A stretch of 64,000 bases of DNA from Arion vulgaris. Its lineage: Eukaryota; Mollusca; Gastropoda; Stylommatophora; Arionidae. The stretch covers positions 33,803,357 to 33,867,356 of the forward strand of contig CM036758.1 of the NCBI GenBank assembly GCA_020796225.1, written 5' to 3'. Within the stretch, counting starts at the first letter, position 1; the number at the start of each line of letters is the position of its first letter. A program made the position numbers and the translations under genes. A model generated the notes under the pieces. That model saw only the letters and a list, made by a program, of their open reading frames with translations, was not told where the DNA came from and searched no databases. Positions 1 through 10,027 of this stretch are shown piece by piece.

Positions 1-1440
1 TTGTTTAAACAGGGAGATAATATGTTGCGTGTATTGTTTAAACAGGGAGATAATGTGTTGCGTGTATTGTTTAAACAGGGAGATAATGTGTTTCGTGTAT
101 TGTTTAAACAGGGAGATAATGTGTTGCGTGTATTGTTTAAACAGGGAGATAATGTGTTGCGTGTATTGTTTAAACAGGGAGATAATGTGTTGCGTGCATT
201 CTTTAAACAGGGAGATAATGGGTTGCGTGTATTGTTTAAACAGGGAGATAATGTGTTGCGTGTATTGTTTAAACAGGAGATAATGTTTGCGTGTATTGTT
301 TACACAGGGAGATAATGTGTTGCGTGTATTGTTTAAACAGGGAGATAATATGTTGCGTGTATTGTTTAAACAGGGAGTTAATGTGTTGCGTGTATTGTTT
401 AAACAGGGAGATAATGTGTTGCGTGTATTATTTAAACAGGAGATAATGTTTGCGTGTATTGTTTAAACAGGAGATAAGTGTTGCGTGTATTGTTTAAACA
501 GGGAGATAATATGTTGCGTGTATTGTTTAAACAGGGAGATAATGTGTTGCGTGTATTGTTTAAACAGGGAGATAATGTGTTGCGTGTATTATTTAAACAG
601 GGAGATAATGTGTTGCGTGTATTGTTTAAACAGGGAGATAATGTATTGCGTGTATTGTTTAAACAGGGAGATAATATGTTGCGTGTATTGTTTAAACAGG
701 GAGATAATATGTTGCGTGTATTGTTTAAACAGGGAGATAATGTGTTGCGTGTATTGTTTAAACAGGGAGATAATGTGTTGCGTGTATTGTTTAAACAGGG
801 AGATAATGTGTTGCGTGTATTGTTTAAACAGGGAGATAATGTGTTGCGTGTATTGTTTAAACAGGGAGATAATGTGTTGCGTGTATTGTTTGAACAGGGA
901 GATAATGTGTTGCGTGTATTGTTTAAACAGGGAGATAATGTGTTGCGTGTATTGTTTAAACAGGGAGATAATGTGTTGCGTGTATTGTTTACACAGGGAT
1001 ATAATGTGTTGCGTGTATTGCTTAAACAGGGTGATAATATGTTGCGTGTATTGTTTAAACAGGGAGATAATGTGTTGCGTGTATTGTTTAAACAGGGAGA
1101 TAATGTGTTGCGTGTATTATTTAAACAGGGAGATAATGTGTTGCGTGTATTGTTTAAACAGGGAGATAATATGTTGCGTGTATTGTTTAAACAGGGAGAT
1201 AATATGTTGCGTGTATTGTTTAAACAGGGAGATAATATGTTGCGTGTATTGTTTAAACAGGGAGATAATGTGTTGCGTGTATTGTTTACACAGGGAGATA
1301 ATGTGTTGCGTGTATTGTTTACACAGGGAGATAATGTGTTGCATGTAATGTTTAAACAGGGAGATAATGTGTTGCGTGTAATGTTTAAACAGGGAGATAA
1401 TGTGTTGCATGTATTGTTTACACAGGGAGATAATGTGTTG
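1..1440 (+). repeat. 33-bp minisatellite, about 43 copies, running into an FMO exon
   Basis: Near-identical 33-bp units fill the start of the window. The unit reads as an acceptor-like tttaaacag followed by ggagataatgtgttgcgtgta. Variants include g/a in 'atgtg/atatg', tttacacag in the copies nearest the exon, and a few slightly shortened units near 270-300 and 440-480. The last copy's cag is the inferred 3' splice site of the FMO exon, and its ggagataatgtgttg forms the first five codons. 33 is divisible by three and the unit has no stop in two + frames and two - frames, so long ORFs across it are repeat artefacts unless upstream acceptors are used. The array continues past the left edge. Confidence 0.97.
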
Positions 1441-1591
1441 CCAAGCAAAGAAGAAATGTGGAGAGATATTCGGTTGAAAGAGGATGCTATAGCTAAGAGA
1501 TACACCAAGTCTCGACGACATACTATCCAAGTGGATTATATTGGATTTATGGATGAGATTGCTGAGCTTGTTGGATGCTCTGTGGATTATT
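1426..1591 (+). CDS. Flavin-containing monooxygenase, penultimate exon (partial gene)
   Basis: Encodes GDNVLPSKEEMWRDI followed by a KRY..SRRHTIQVDYIGFMDEIAELVG segment. This matches the C-terminal third of animal FMOs, where LPS..EM..I and RY..S.RHTIQ.DY...M.E.A.L.G are typical. FMOs are FAD and NADPH dependent ER-membrane enzymes that oxygenate soft nucleophiles such as amines and sulphides. The exon is bounded by ttacacag at 1418-1425 and a gtaagt donor at 1592. It is 166 nt, starts in phase 0 and leaves one base (T) that joins TG of the next exon to give Leu. The start fits the family pattern F-K-G-x-x-x-L-P-S, where G is the first residue of this exon. The first 15 nt belong to the minisatellite. 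Catalytic FAD and NADPH motifs lie in exons upstream of the window. Recognition is from motif memory, not a search. Confidence 0.88.
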
Positions 1592-1800
1592 GTAAGTATT
1601 ATTATCATTTTTTGATTATTATTATTATTACTATTCATATTCATATTATTATTATTACTATTCATATTCATATTATTATTATTACTATTCATATTCATAT
1701 TATTATTATTATTATTATTATTCATATTCATATTATTATTATTACTATTCATATTCATATTATTATTATTATTCATATTCATATTCATATTATTATCTGT
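1592..1800 (+). repeat. FMO intron start: ATT / ATTCATATTC microsatellite
   Basis: The donor gtaagt at 1592 runs straight into imperfect ATT trinucleotides alternating with ctattcatattcat blocks until about 1797. It is non-coding and begins within ten bases of the splice site. Confidence 0.9.
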
Positions 1801-1805
1801 GTTAG

Positions 1806-2195
1806 TACTTCTTCTTCTGTTTTCTTATTCGTCTCCGAACGCTCCATTTCGACCACTTGCTAAATACTCTTTGTGATTTGTATGTGATCTGAGCTTAAGA
1901 GAGATTGTACCCGGTTACCGCCTACAAGTAGGTCAGTTATTCGCCTACAAGTAGGTCAGTTATCCGCCTACAAGAAGGTCAGTTATCCGCCTACAAGTAG
2001 GTCAGTTATCCGCCTACAAGTAGGTCAGTTATTCGCCTACAAGTAGGCCAGCACATTCGATTTCTGTGATGCTGTTTATCTACTAGGGTAGCTTCCGTAG
2101 ACCCCTACCTCAGTCGCCTCTTACGACATGCCTTGTAGGTCGCAATGTTGCTATCCTTTGCTCCCCTTGATGGCTTGGGCAACATAAGAGCGATT
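1806..2195 (-). mobile_element. SINE family A, antisense in the FMO intron, with internal 23-bp expansion
   Basis: Read on the - strand this has the family A order: agcaaagga block, cctacaaggcatgtcgtaag, gaggtagg, cctacttgtaggc, then gaacg and a GAA-rich tail (cttcttcttct at 1808 on +). Between 1919 and 2050 the cctacaagtaggtcagtta segment is repeated about five times with a 23-bp period, a local expansion not seen in the other copies. Confidence 0.8.
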
Positions 2196-2238
2196 TGTTA
2201 GTACTATTCCTGGCGTTGAGCTTGTACCCGGTTTGTTT

Positions 2239-2465
2239 ATAAGATGCTCCTGCCCGCCTGCCCAGCGTGTTCATAGCGCGTTTGACGTTGACAAGTCCTC
2301 TGTGAGTGCAGTTTCAATTCTGCGGGCTGGCAGAAAAAGCCACACATTCTCCAGATTTACGGTGTTCGTGGCACCGAACCGAAGGGTTACGATGTCCACG
2401 GCACCGAGCCGAATAGCTGAAAACTCAGGTGCTTCTGGATCGGAGAAAAAAAATAAGATGCTCCT
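2239..2465 (+). mobile_element. tRNA-like SINE (family T) with perfect 13-bp TSD
   Basis: The body from 2252 begins gcccgcctgcccagcg and carries a B-box-like stretch (tttcaattctgcggg), then the shared tail ggcaccgaaccgaagggtt and cttctggatcgg plus A-rich end. It is flanked by ATAAGATGCTCCT at 2239-2251 and 2453-2465. An exact TSD with an A-rich 3' end is the signature of LINE-mobilised SINE insertion. Confidence 0.88.
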
Positions 2466-2489
2466 AACCTGGGGACTTCAAAAAGGATT

Positions 2490-2775
2490 TTTTTATCAAC
2501 GAAATAGAAAATAGAAAATGTCAACAGTTTTGAACATCCCATTTCTCTGCTAACAATAGATGGAAATACGATGATGGAAATTAAACAAAGAACAAACATG
2601 GACTTACAACAAATTAAGCAACTAAAATACAGTATAGAATATAACTAATAGGAAAGTAAAGATCAGAATACAAAGAGCATGCATGTTCTCAGAATACAAA
2701 GAGCATGCATGTTCTCAGAATACAAAGAGCATGCATGTTCTCAGTGACAACATATGGGTCCGGGGATAACACTAA
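2490..2775 (+). mobile_element. LINE reverse-transcriptase fragment with a 26-bp triplication
   Basis: Conceptual translation, interrupted by stops, follows the RT thumb pattern of the LINE-2 copies at 9.95 kb and 31.8 kb (NSFE..SLLT.DGN...EIK.R.NM). At 2663-2740 the block tcagaatacaaagagcatgc plus atgttc is present three times. A single copy of it occurs in the other LINE-2 fragments. Confidence 0.75.
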
Positions 2776-2817
2776 TTATAAAACTAATAAAATTAATTTC
2801 TTATAAAAGTTGAACTA

Positions 2818-3290
2818 TCTTCAAAATTACATTGGGAACCCTCGCCGGTGCTACAGCTGAGATCTTCCTATGTAAGAAACAGATCGAAGCCCATATGGTT
2901 ATTCACCGAAGTGCAATTATAATGGATCTAACAACCAATCAATCACTCAATCAATTTAGCAACCAATCGATTAAATAATCACTTAATCAATTCAGCAATC
3001 AATTACACAATCAACCAGCGAATGAATTAATCAATCAATCAATAAATCAATTAAACAATCAAACAATAAATTAAAATAACAATCAATCTAATTTTAAACA
3101 ACTCGTTCATTCGATAAATTCATTCTTTAATTAGTCAATCAATCAACTTATTAATCAATCAATTAATAGATAAATCGATTTATAGATCAATCAGTTAATC
3201 ATTTATTAAAACAGATAAACAATTAGTAAATCACTCCTTCAGTCAATCAATTAATTGATCAATCTTTCAATACAATTATTTGTTATTAAA
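2818..3290 (+). repeat. SINE family B 3' part and long degenerate AATC tract
   Basis: 2818-2930 matches the end of family B (attacattgggaaccctcgc, gatcttcctatgtaag, ttcaccgaagtgcaat). It is followed by about 350 bp of imperfect aatcaatc, which is the tail motif of this family, stretched and decayed. The tract ends close to the polypyrimidine tract of the last FMO exon. Confidence 0.75.
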
Positions 3291-3316
3291 CTCTATATTT
3301 TTTATTCTCCTTTCAG

Positions 3317-3573
3317 TGGACCTTCTCAAGAAGGACCCAGTTTTGGCCTTCAAGATTATATTTGGTCCAGTCACGCCGTACACCTTCCGCCTGTACGGAC
3401 CTGGAAAATGGGCGGGTGCTAGGGAAGCAGTCATGAACCAGTGGCGCCGAATCGCAGCACCCCTTCAAACTCGACCTTTGCCACCAGGAAACTTTAACAT
3501 TTTGGAGAACTACATGGTCTTGTTCGCCATCGCCTTCGCTATTTATGTTGTGTTCCGATTTTTGCTATTTTAA
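3317..3573 (+). CDS. Flavin-containing monooxygenase, terminal exon with stop
   Basis: Acceptor ttctcctttcag ends at 3316. The exon gives TG + 85 codons including TAA at 3571-3573. It encodes DPVLAFKIIFGPVTPYTFRL then YGPGKWAGAREAV and NQW, which is the FMO C-terminal signature (DP.LA....GP.TPY.FRL.GPG.W.GAR.A), and ends in a hydrophobic helix (YMVLFAIAFAIYVVFRFLLF, last 20 residues). Family knowledge: animal FMOs are anchored in the ER membrane by such a C-terminal hydrophobic segment. Joined to the exon at 1426-1591 it reads ..GCSVDY-L-DLLKKDP.., in frame and without gaps against the family pattern. Which FMO paralogue this is cannot be told from the C-terminus alone. Confidence 0.92.
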
Positions 3574-3790
3574 CGTCCACTTTAATTTAGTTAATTTGTG
3601 TACTTCTTGTTTGTTGGCATTATAACTAATTTAGTTTTGTTTCGGTTATTCGAAACACTTTTTGAACAGTAGAGTTATATCTGTATTGTTTCGTTTCTTC
3701 TTCAATTAAACCTACTTTTAAAACAGTAGAGTTAACTTTATTGTTTCTATTCTTCTTCAATGAAACCTACTTTAAAAACTTTTTAAACAG
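3574..3790 (+). other. Probable FMO 3' UTR with an internal duplication
   Basis: AT-rich sequence after the FMO stop. A block of about 60 bp (acagtagagtta...cttcttcaat.aaacctac) occurs twice, near 3666-3720 and 3725-3785, the second copy diverged. The true UTR end is not visible. Confidence 0.5.
3705..3710 (+). terminator. Candidate polyadenylation hexamer ATTAAA for FMO
   Basis: ATTAAA, a common variant of AATAAA, lies 132 bp after the stop. In the duplicated downstream block the same place reads aatgaa, so only one copy keeps the hexamer. Not tested by transcript evidence. Confidence 0.4.
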
Positions 3791-3839
3791 TCTGAATCAA
3801 TTTAATGAGATAATGAAAAGAAGTAGAATATTTATATCT

Positions 3840-4265
3840 ACATAGAATCCTGACTGACATACAGATCCGAGGCATGTACGATAAACAAACAGATAGAACA
3901 ATCTCTGAGGGCCACAGAAATGTGGTTTTACAGAATAATGAGGAGGAGAATCCCATGAACTTCTCCAATAACTAATGTGGAGGTGTTGAATGAGATCTAG
4001 ACACAGAGAAAGCTTATCATCAATATAGGAAAGAGACAGTCATCATTTTTCGGACATGTGATGAGAAGGGGTGGCTTATAACACATTGTGACAACAGGTA
4101 AAATCGAGGGGAGAGGAGACAGAGGAAAACGTAGATAGAGAAAATTTTGGACAGCCTGACTTCATGGCATAAAAGAACGTCAACATCTGAGATGATAGCA
4201 AACACCAGAGACAGAAATTTATTGAGATCCATGATCGTCTACGTCAACCGGCACGGCACCTGATG
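3840..4265 (+). mobile_element. LINE-3 C-terminal reverse-transcriptase fragment
   Basis: In broken frames it reads LRATEMWFYRIMRRRIP..., GRDSHHFSDM and a final DRLRQPARHL-type end, the same as the copies at 36.5 kb (-) and 39.8 kb (+). The pattern EATEMWF.RRM..I.W and FFGHV.RR..LEH..TTGKI.G.R.RGRQREK is typical of RTE-like or CR1-like LINE C-termini. Multiple stops; dead. Confidence 0.7.
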
Positions 4266-4284
4266 ACATTTTAAACTGTACGTG

Positions 4285-4580
4285 GGATTAGCGTAATGCG
4301 TTCGCCTATCAACTCTGACACAAGAGGGATGTGCTTTCAATACTCCACTCGATGTTTCACATGTGAGAAAAGGTATTGGCCCTCCTACCTTCTGCTCAAC
4401 ATGAACACAGGACATTTGTTTTATTGACGTCCCCGGTAGGACTAGGAACACGATCTCACCTACACTGAGATCAGTGATCTCTGGAAAAATAAGCCGATGG
4501 TTCCACGAGGGAGTGAACCGAGTATCCTTAGAACGAAAGGCAAGCATCTAGCCCCTACGCCACAGAGACTCCCACGAAGG
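4285..4580 (-). mobile_element. SINE family B copy
   Basis: On the - strand: ctctgtggcgtagggg head, B-box-like ggttcactccctcg, then ccagagatcactgatctcag, gatcgtgttcctagtcctac and the region before the inner tail. It matches the copies at 18.4, 23.4, 26.4 and 44.3 kb. Confidence 0.75.
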
Positions 4581-4738
4581 AAACAACAAGAAACCAATCA
4601 ATGAAAACTAGGACACAGGAAAGTTCATCAGTTCTAGTTTTTTTTAAATGAGAATTGTTGTTCAAAATAAACTATAAGATGGAAATCTTTGAATCAAATG
4701 TTTATTCTTGTGTTTGTGAGAATGGTTATGCATGTGTG

Positions 4739-5165
4739 GTGCCGGGGCCCGTTAGGAAAGCAAAGAATAATACCACTGCGACCTACAATCATGTCGTAAG
4801 AAGTGACTGAGGTAGGGGCCTAGGGAAGCTACCCTAGTAAATAAAAAGTATTGAAGAAATCAGATGTGCTAGTTTGCTTGTAGCGCATAACTGGCAAAAC
4901 GTACAACCAGTCTTAGGCTCAGATTACGCACGTGTGTTGCCGGGGTTCGCAAGGGAAGCATAAAATAATACCACTGTGACCTACAAGGCATGTCGTTAGA
5001 GACCACTAAGGTAGGGGCATAGGAAGCTACCTAGGAAAAAAATTCGGATGTGCTGGCCTACTTGTAGGCGCATAACTGACACAATGTACAAACGCTTTTA
5101 GGCTCAGATCCCATACAAATCGCAAAGAGTGGCTTAACAAGGGGTCGATATGGAGCGTTCAAAGA
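4739..5165 (+). mobile_element. Two head-to-tail SINE family A copies
   Basis: Copy one is about 4739-4925 (tgccggggcccgttaggaaagcaaag.. to ..cttaggctcagatt). Copy two is about 4932-5165 (gttgccggggttcgcaaggg.. to ..ggtcgatatggagcgttc). The first lacks the GAA tail, suggesting that copy two inserted into it or that they arose by tandem duplication. Confidence 0.8.
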
Positions 5166-5930
5166 AGGTGAAGTGAAAAAGGTTCGAGTATGCAGTGCGT
5201 TAGTAATTGGTCACCACACCGGCGTCATAGCACGCTGTTGTGATCCATAGATGCGCAGTTTCCCCCAGCAGATGTTGAGGCGTATGCATACTGATGGTGT
5301 TAATGACTAGCTGGTTAAACACACCTCATTCTGCCTTTGTGTTCTGTACGTTTTGGGTTCGAATCTTGGTAGGGTCATTCAGTTTACATGTGCATGTCCA
5401 CCCTCCGAATACCTAGGGACCACACACAATCTAATACCAGCGCCCTATCTTTAAGCCCAGCTACACACAACATACCGCTCCAATTGTGTTTCTCTAACAC
5501 AGATACTTCATTTCTTTCTCTACATTTACCTCCATCCTCTCCACTTTCCTCCTCCCTCTCCACATTCTCTCACTCCTCCTAACACCTTTTGTACCCCTTA
5601 ATCAGTTCCTAAAACAGCCTCATCGATTCATCCTCTGTACTTTGCCGCAGGGGTTCGAGAGCAAATTAGACAGTTCAGAGTCGCAGCCGTATAGGATGAG
5701 TTTTTCCTCTCTACTGCTTTGAGCTGTTGTTGGTAGCTTTGAAGAAGTTAATGACTGTTCCCGGCGTCATAGTTTAGGAGCAGTCACCAGGAAGATTATT
5801 TGAGAAAAGCTTTACAGTGGGTTGTACTCGTGTAATTCAGTCTGAAGTGAGGACAGACCGAGGGGAATAATTTCTGTGTGAGGTGTTTTAGAATTACGTT
5901 TTCAGCGCGAGTGTGTCGGTTTCACCTATC
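5166..5930. other. Intergenic stretch without a recognised gene
   Basis: 5200-5340 is similar to 60.17-60.5 kb (cagtttcccccagcagat, gtatgcatactgatgg, ttaaacacacctcattctgc), so it is a dispersed repeat of unknown type. 5480-5600 is C/T-rich. Nothing codes convincingly. Confidence 0.5.
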
Positions 5931-5964
5931 ACCAATCAGATCTGGTGTTATGCTACAGTATAAC

Positions 5965-6175
5965 TCAGAAGATGTATTACTAAACAGTGGTTAAACCGTT
6001 GTCTTGCGTTCCGAAGGTTGTTTTCTCGAATCCGGAACTCGTGGTTCTGTTCATGAATGCATTTCTTTCCAGAGATATATAATATTGTTGCCCAGTTTAC
6101 GGAGTTCCTACTTTGCGCAATACTTTAACAAGGTGGGATGCCCTTTATGCTGAGAAGGACCGAGCCATGTTGGGT
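5965..6175 (+). mobile_element. SINE family E copy
   Basis: Contains gtggttaaaccgttgtcttg, tctcgaatccggaactc (B-box-like), then ccagagatatataat...gttgcc and ggagttcctactttgc. It matches the - strand copies at 46.7, 51.6 and 61.3 kb. Confidence 0.65.
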
Positions 6176-6239
6176 TATAATTGTAATAATTACACCGTCA
6201 GATGTTCAGCATGTTAGATAACTAAGATAACTAGGGCAT

Positions 6240-6460
6240 GCTAGAAGAATGGACAATGGCCGCATACCAAAACAAATGTTGTTCTATGAACTGGGGGAAT
6301 TAGTACAAAAAAGACAACTTCTCAGTTATAAGAATGTCTACAGGGACTCAATAAAGAACTTTTCTATCGATTCCGACAAATGGGAAAAACTAGCTGATTA
6401 CATATTTATGTGGAAAAGAACTTTACGCATAAGTGTGGAATATTTTGAAAAGTAACTTAG
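6240..6460 (+). mobile_element. LINE C-terminal fragment (LINE-7)
   Basis: A 68-codon open stretch from 6249 encodes MDNGRIPKQMLFYELGE, then YKNVYRDSIKNFSID and WEKLADY. This resembles the C-terminal end of common animal LINE polyproteins (MDD.R.PKQ.LYGEL....R....YKD..K..LK...I....WE..A). The canonical GKRS.GGQ.. part is changed to LVQKRQLLS. It is a fragment, not a host gene. Confidence 0.75.
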
Positions 6461-6485
6461 AGATGAGCTGAAAGACAAGAGAGAG

Positions 6486-6728
6486 ACAAGAGCAAAACTC
6501 AGAAGTTGTCACAGTAAAATACTTGATAATTGAACCCTCTGTAAAGACAAGCACAAACTCAGAAGTTGTCACAGTAAAATACTTGATAATTGAACCCTCT
6601 GTAAAGACAAGCACAAACTCAGAAGTTGTCACAGTAAAATACTTGATAATTGAACCCTCTGTAAAGACAAGCACAAACTCAGAAGTTGTCACACTAAAAT
6701 ACTTGATAATTGAACTATCTGTAAAGAC
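6486..6728 (+). repeat. 60-bp tandem repeat, 4 copies
   Basis: aactcagaagttgtcacagt...ctgtaaagacaagcaca recurs with an exact 60-bp period. Two inner copies are identical; the first and last carry substitutions. Both strands stay open because 60 is divisible by three. Confidence 0.95.
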
Positions 6729-6899
6729 GTAAAATGATATACACGTATACTGTCAGATGTATTCTTATAGTGAAGTTGCTGTTGTTTGGAGCTGATATCT
6801 GATGATGTGGAGTAATGTAATGGCTCAACTACGCGAGTCTGACTAGGTCGATCAACAGCATACGTTTTAGGTTCAGTATCAGTTTGGAATATCTTCAAT

Positions 6900-7490
6900 G
6901 CACTCTGGATATGTCCATAGGTGATTCGATTTACTTCACAATATCTCCAACAGCGTCCAGCAACTGACCATACCAGTTCAATTTTGATTGATACGCCTAC
7001 TTATATACCTGTTATGCTGTTCTTTTCTGACTACTCCAATTATTCTATCCAAGCTCTTACAATCTAGCTGTTGACGTGGATTGGTTTACATGAAAATCCT
7101 CTTTGCTGCCACACTCTATGAGAGCGTTCAACGTGTCAGTTTCTGTCCATTGGCTGACCCCTGATATGGTGGCACAGCCAGCCAGCCTGTCTGCTCTTTC
7201 ATTGCCAGAGACACCCATGTGCACTGAAACGAAGATAAGTGTAATTCTGCAAATTGTAGACGCTTCTAGTGATTCAGATCATTGCTTGCGCACCGAACCA
7301 GTCTTCCCCTTTCGGTTCATACTCAAGGTATCGCTCAAAATGTACGCATGAGTGTAGTTTTGTGACTCTAGTCCGAGTAGTGTCTTAGTCACCACCAGAA
7401 CCTCAATTGTTTGTCATGCTGCTTGTTGTCATACTAAATGCATCCCTGGCTTCCTTTACCGTTCTACCGTATTAGCTTGCAGAGAATTTT
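6900..7490 (-). mobile_element. LINE RNase H and C-terminal fragment
   Basis: On the - strand, in broken frames, it reads ..VSGNERADRLAGCATISG.. (around 7150-7215) followed by ..CGSKEDFHVNQ and ..YISRRINQN.TGMVSCW. GH.GV.GNE.AD.LA is the RNase H motif of LINEs that carry this domain; the 60.8 and 62.1 kb copies show the same order. Confidence 0.72.
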
Positions 7491-7498
7491 TAGTCATA

Positions 7499-8828
7499 CG
7501 AGGGGAAGTCAATAAGTAAGCCACAAATGGCTGTAGAAAAATAACTAAACATGATAACAACTTGAAACTAGTTTATTTTTATACATACATTGTTCCTTTA
7601 TTTCTCAACATAATTTCCACCAACATTGATGCACTTATCCCATCGTTTTATCAATCCTCCCAAACCGGCTGCATAGAACTGCGGGCTCTATTTTCTAAAC
7701 TACGTTTTCACTTCACATTCAACTTCGGCGTCATTCGCGAAATGTCTTCCGCCAAGATGGGTTTTCAGTGGACCAAAGAGGTGGAAATCGCTAGGGCTAA
7801 GTCGGGACTGTAAGGTGGATGTTCCAGAACTTCCCACCTTAGTTGGTTAATTTTCTCCTGAGTTAATCGAGCCGTATGTGGTCTGGCATTGTCATGAAGA
7901 AGCAACACTCCTCTAGTCAGCAACCCTGGACGTTTTTTTCGAATTGTATCATGAAGCATCGATAGAACTTCACAGTACGATTCGGAATTCACATTGTCAC
8001 CTTTCTTCATGAAATTGGTTAAAAGCACTCCTGACAATCCCAGAACACCGTCAACATAACCTTCCCTGCTGATGACGTAACCTTGAATTTTTGGACACAA
8101 GGCGAAGAAGGATGTTTCACTGCATTGAAGCACGCTTTGATTCAGGCTGGTACTGATGCACCCATGATTCATCCTCAGTAACAATCCTGTTCAGCATCTC
8201 TTCTCCTTCATCTTCGTATCGACAGAGATGATGCAAGGACAGGCCAAATCGGTTCATTTTGTGTTCCTCTTTCAATTGTATGGGTACCCACCTTGAGCCC
8301 ACTTTCTTAAATTTCAATCGATCATGCATTATGCTGTATGCTGAACCATGTGAGCACCCTATTGCAGATGCTACAGAGTCTATCGTTACTCGTCTGTCAC
8401 CTCTAATCATCTCCTCCACCCGCTGCACTGATGCTTCTGTTGCAATCTCAACAGGACGACCAGATCGGATTTCATCAACAATTTTAGAGCGTCCTTAAGA
8501 AAATGTTTCTACCCAACTATGCACCGTTTTACGGGACAAACATTTGTCACCATAAACAGGATTCATTTTCTTATGAATGTCCTTTGCAGGCAGTCCTTTT
8601 GCCACAAATAACGCACAACAGCACGTTGCTCTTTGGTTGTACTCTCCGTAAGTACAGTCGCCATTTTGTTTATGCACTACGCATGCGCATGAGACACATA
8701 GCGCCACCTGGCGAACGGGAATATAAAGTTGGATGTTGCTGTCACCTAATGACACTTTTAGAAAACACCAACTACATTTACCTACCATCTCACATAAACT
8801 TTGTGGCTTACTTATTGACTTCCCCTTG
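7499..8828 (-). mobile_element. Mariner-type DNA transposon, 1330 bp, with TIRs and TA duplication
   Basis: The ends are inverted repeats of about 29 bp with one mismatch: aggggaagtcaataagtaag / ccacaaa on the left and its reverse complement on the right, beginning CGAGGGG and CAAGGGG. TA lies at 7497-7498 and 8829-8830, as expected for the TA duplication. The length is typical of mariner elements (about 1.3 kb). The transposase is on the - strand and broken. Confidence 0.95.
7740..8663 (-). pseudogene. Mariner transposase remnant
   Basis: Starts at ATG near 8663 (MATVLTEST.KEQRAV..YLW), shifts frame, and continues GLPAKDIHKKMNPVYGD.CLSRKTVHSWVETFS, stop, GRSKIVDEIRSGRP, then a helix-turn-helix-like RVTIDSVASAIGCSHGSAY. 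Catalytic positions survive: the first Asp in TEDESW, the second in HDNARPH, and the third in PSDFHLF, which is reached only after a further frameshift following SPDLA. The spacing between the second and third Asp is then 34 residues, the mariner DD34D pattern. At least three frameshifts or stops make it inactive. Confidence 0.9.
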
Positions 8829-8879
8829 TATTTTGTTGTTGTTGTTAAACTGACTTTACTGTCTGTGTTAGGATGGTGT

Positions 8880-9410
8880 AGGACAAGGACGACATTAGAC
8901 TGAGAAATTTCATAGCTGCATGGCTAGTGCAATCACTGTGAAACTGTTCAGGATATCATTATTTTTATATGCCCTTGTAAGAGTTTTAGTCAAAACAAAG
9001 CAAATCAAATAATGTGATACTGTTGCCTTGTAGTTTGATTGGGGACAATCAAAGTCTAGCGGAGCAAACCGTACACAAAACTGGACGGGTGGCAAACCAA
9101 TTTGTCTACAAAAAGACAGGTTAACTAGGCAGCTGACGCTCATCAACTCGGGAGAGCAGGTCATCTAAGGGTCGCTGCCCTAAAAGAAAATAGCGACTTG
9201 CTCCCCTGCAGATTTTGGCTGGGAACAGCAAAGGGCTAACGGAGAGCGAACCCAGTAAACGCTGGTTGAAACCGAACACACCACCGAAGGATAAGCACCA
9301 GAGCTCCAATAGGTACTGAATGTTGTGCATATACATCCGTTCTTTGTGTTAGGCTGTTTATATATCACATTAGAATGATAAAAACGACATAAGATTGCGA
9401 GAGAGAGAGA
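8880..9410. other. Intergenic; SINE family G fragment and unknown sequence
   Basis: About 8905-8990 resembles the G copy at 54.44 kb (catagctgcatggctagtgc, actgttcagg). 9120-9350 has no recognised gene or repeat. A short GA run lies near 9400. Confidence 0.4.
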
Positions 9411-9690
9411 GATTTAATGTGACAAATGGCGCCAATATTGAAATGCAAACATGAGCACTGTTGAATACAGCATTTCTCCCAACATTATGATACCAGTGCT
9501 AAACCTGAACGCTGACATCAAACGATAGAAGAACACTTATCACGACAGAGATGAAGTGTCTACGCAGAATGCTGGTAGTAACAAGAAGAGACCGGTTTAT
9601 GAAGCGCACACAAGGGCTTATTGTAGAAATCTCTTCTTATCCTGAAACTGTGAGGCAAAACTGAATTAGAGAAATAGAATAAAATACCTT
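9410..9690 (+). mobile_element. LINE-1-labelled RT fragment with internal deletion
   Basis: Shares agatgaagtgtctacgcaga, aatgctgg.agta and the end cttcttatcctg...gtgaggcaaaac with the copies at 18.9, 22.8 and 47-50 kb. The label LINE-1 here is mine and does not mean the mammalian L1 family. The middle is deleted. Confidence 0.7.
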
Positions 9691-10027
9691 AGTCAACAGC
9701 ATAAAAGTCTACATATATCTCAGTTTAACAACGTTAAGGACACAAGAAATACTGCTTGACATTGGGTTCGAACGACAAGAGCGGAAACAGTTATATTAAT
9801 TCATGTCTTTGGGAAACTATTGGTATCAATGTTATCGGAAGTAAAGTCTGGCAGGTAAAGTGGTCGACGCCATGTTGAAAATGGGACTTGCCAGTTAAGC
9901 ATGTTTGTGAGGGTGTCATTATTACACAGACACACAAAAATTAGAAAATGGAAACAGTTTTGAATATCTTGGATCACTGCTAACAAGAGATGGAAATAGG
10001 GTCAAGAAAATTAAAAGAAGAGCAAAC

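Noticed and set aside
478..1863. 461-aa ORF as a novel repeat protein
   Set aside because: The first 316 residues are the 33-bp minisatellite, then a true FMO exon (1426-1591), then intron read-through. Only the exon is supported. Use of the repeats as protein is kept as a finding, not a feature.
5388..5582. 64-aa Ser/Leu-rich ORF
   Set aside because: Low-complexity C/T-rich sequence, no splice sites or family match.
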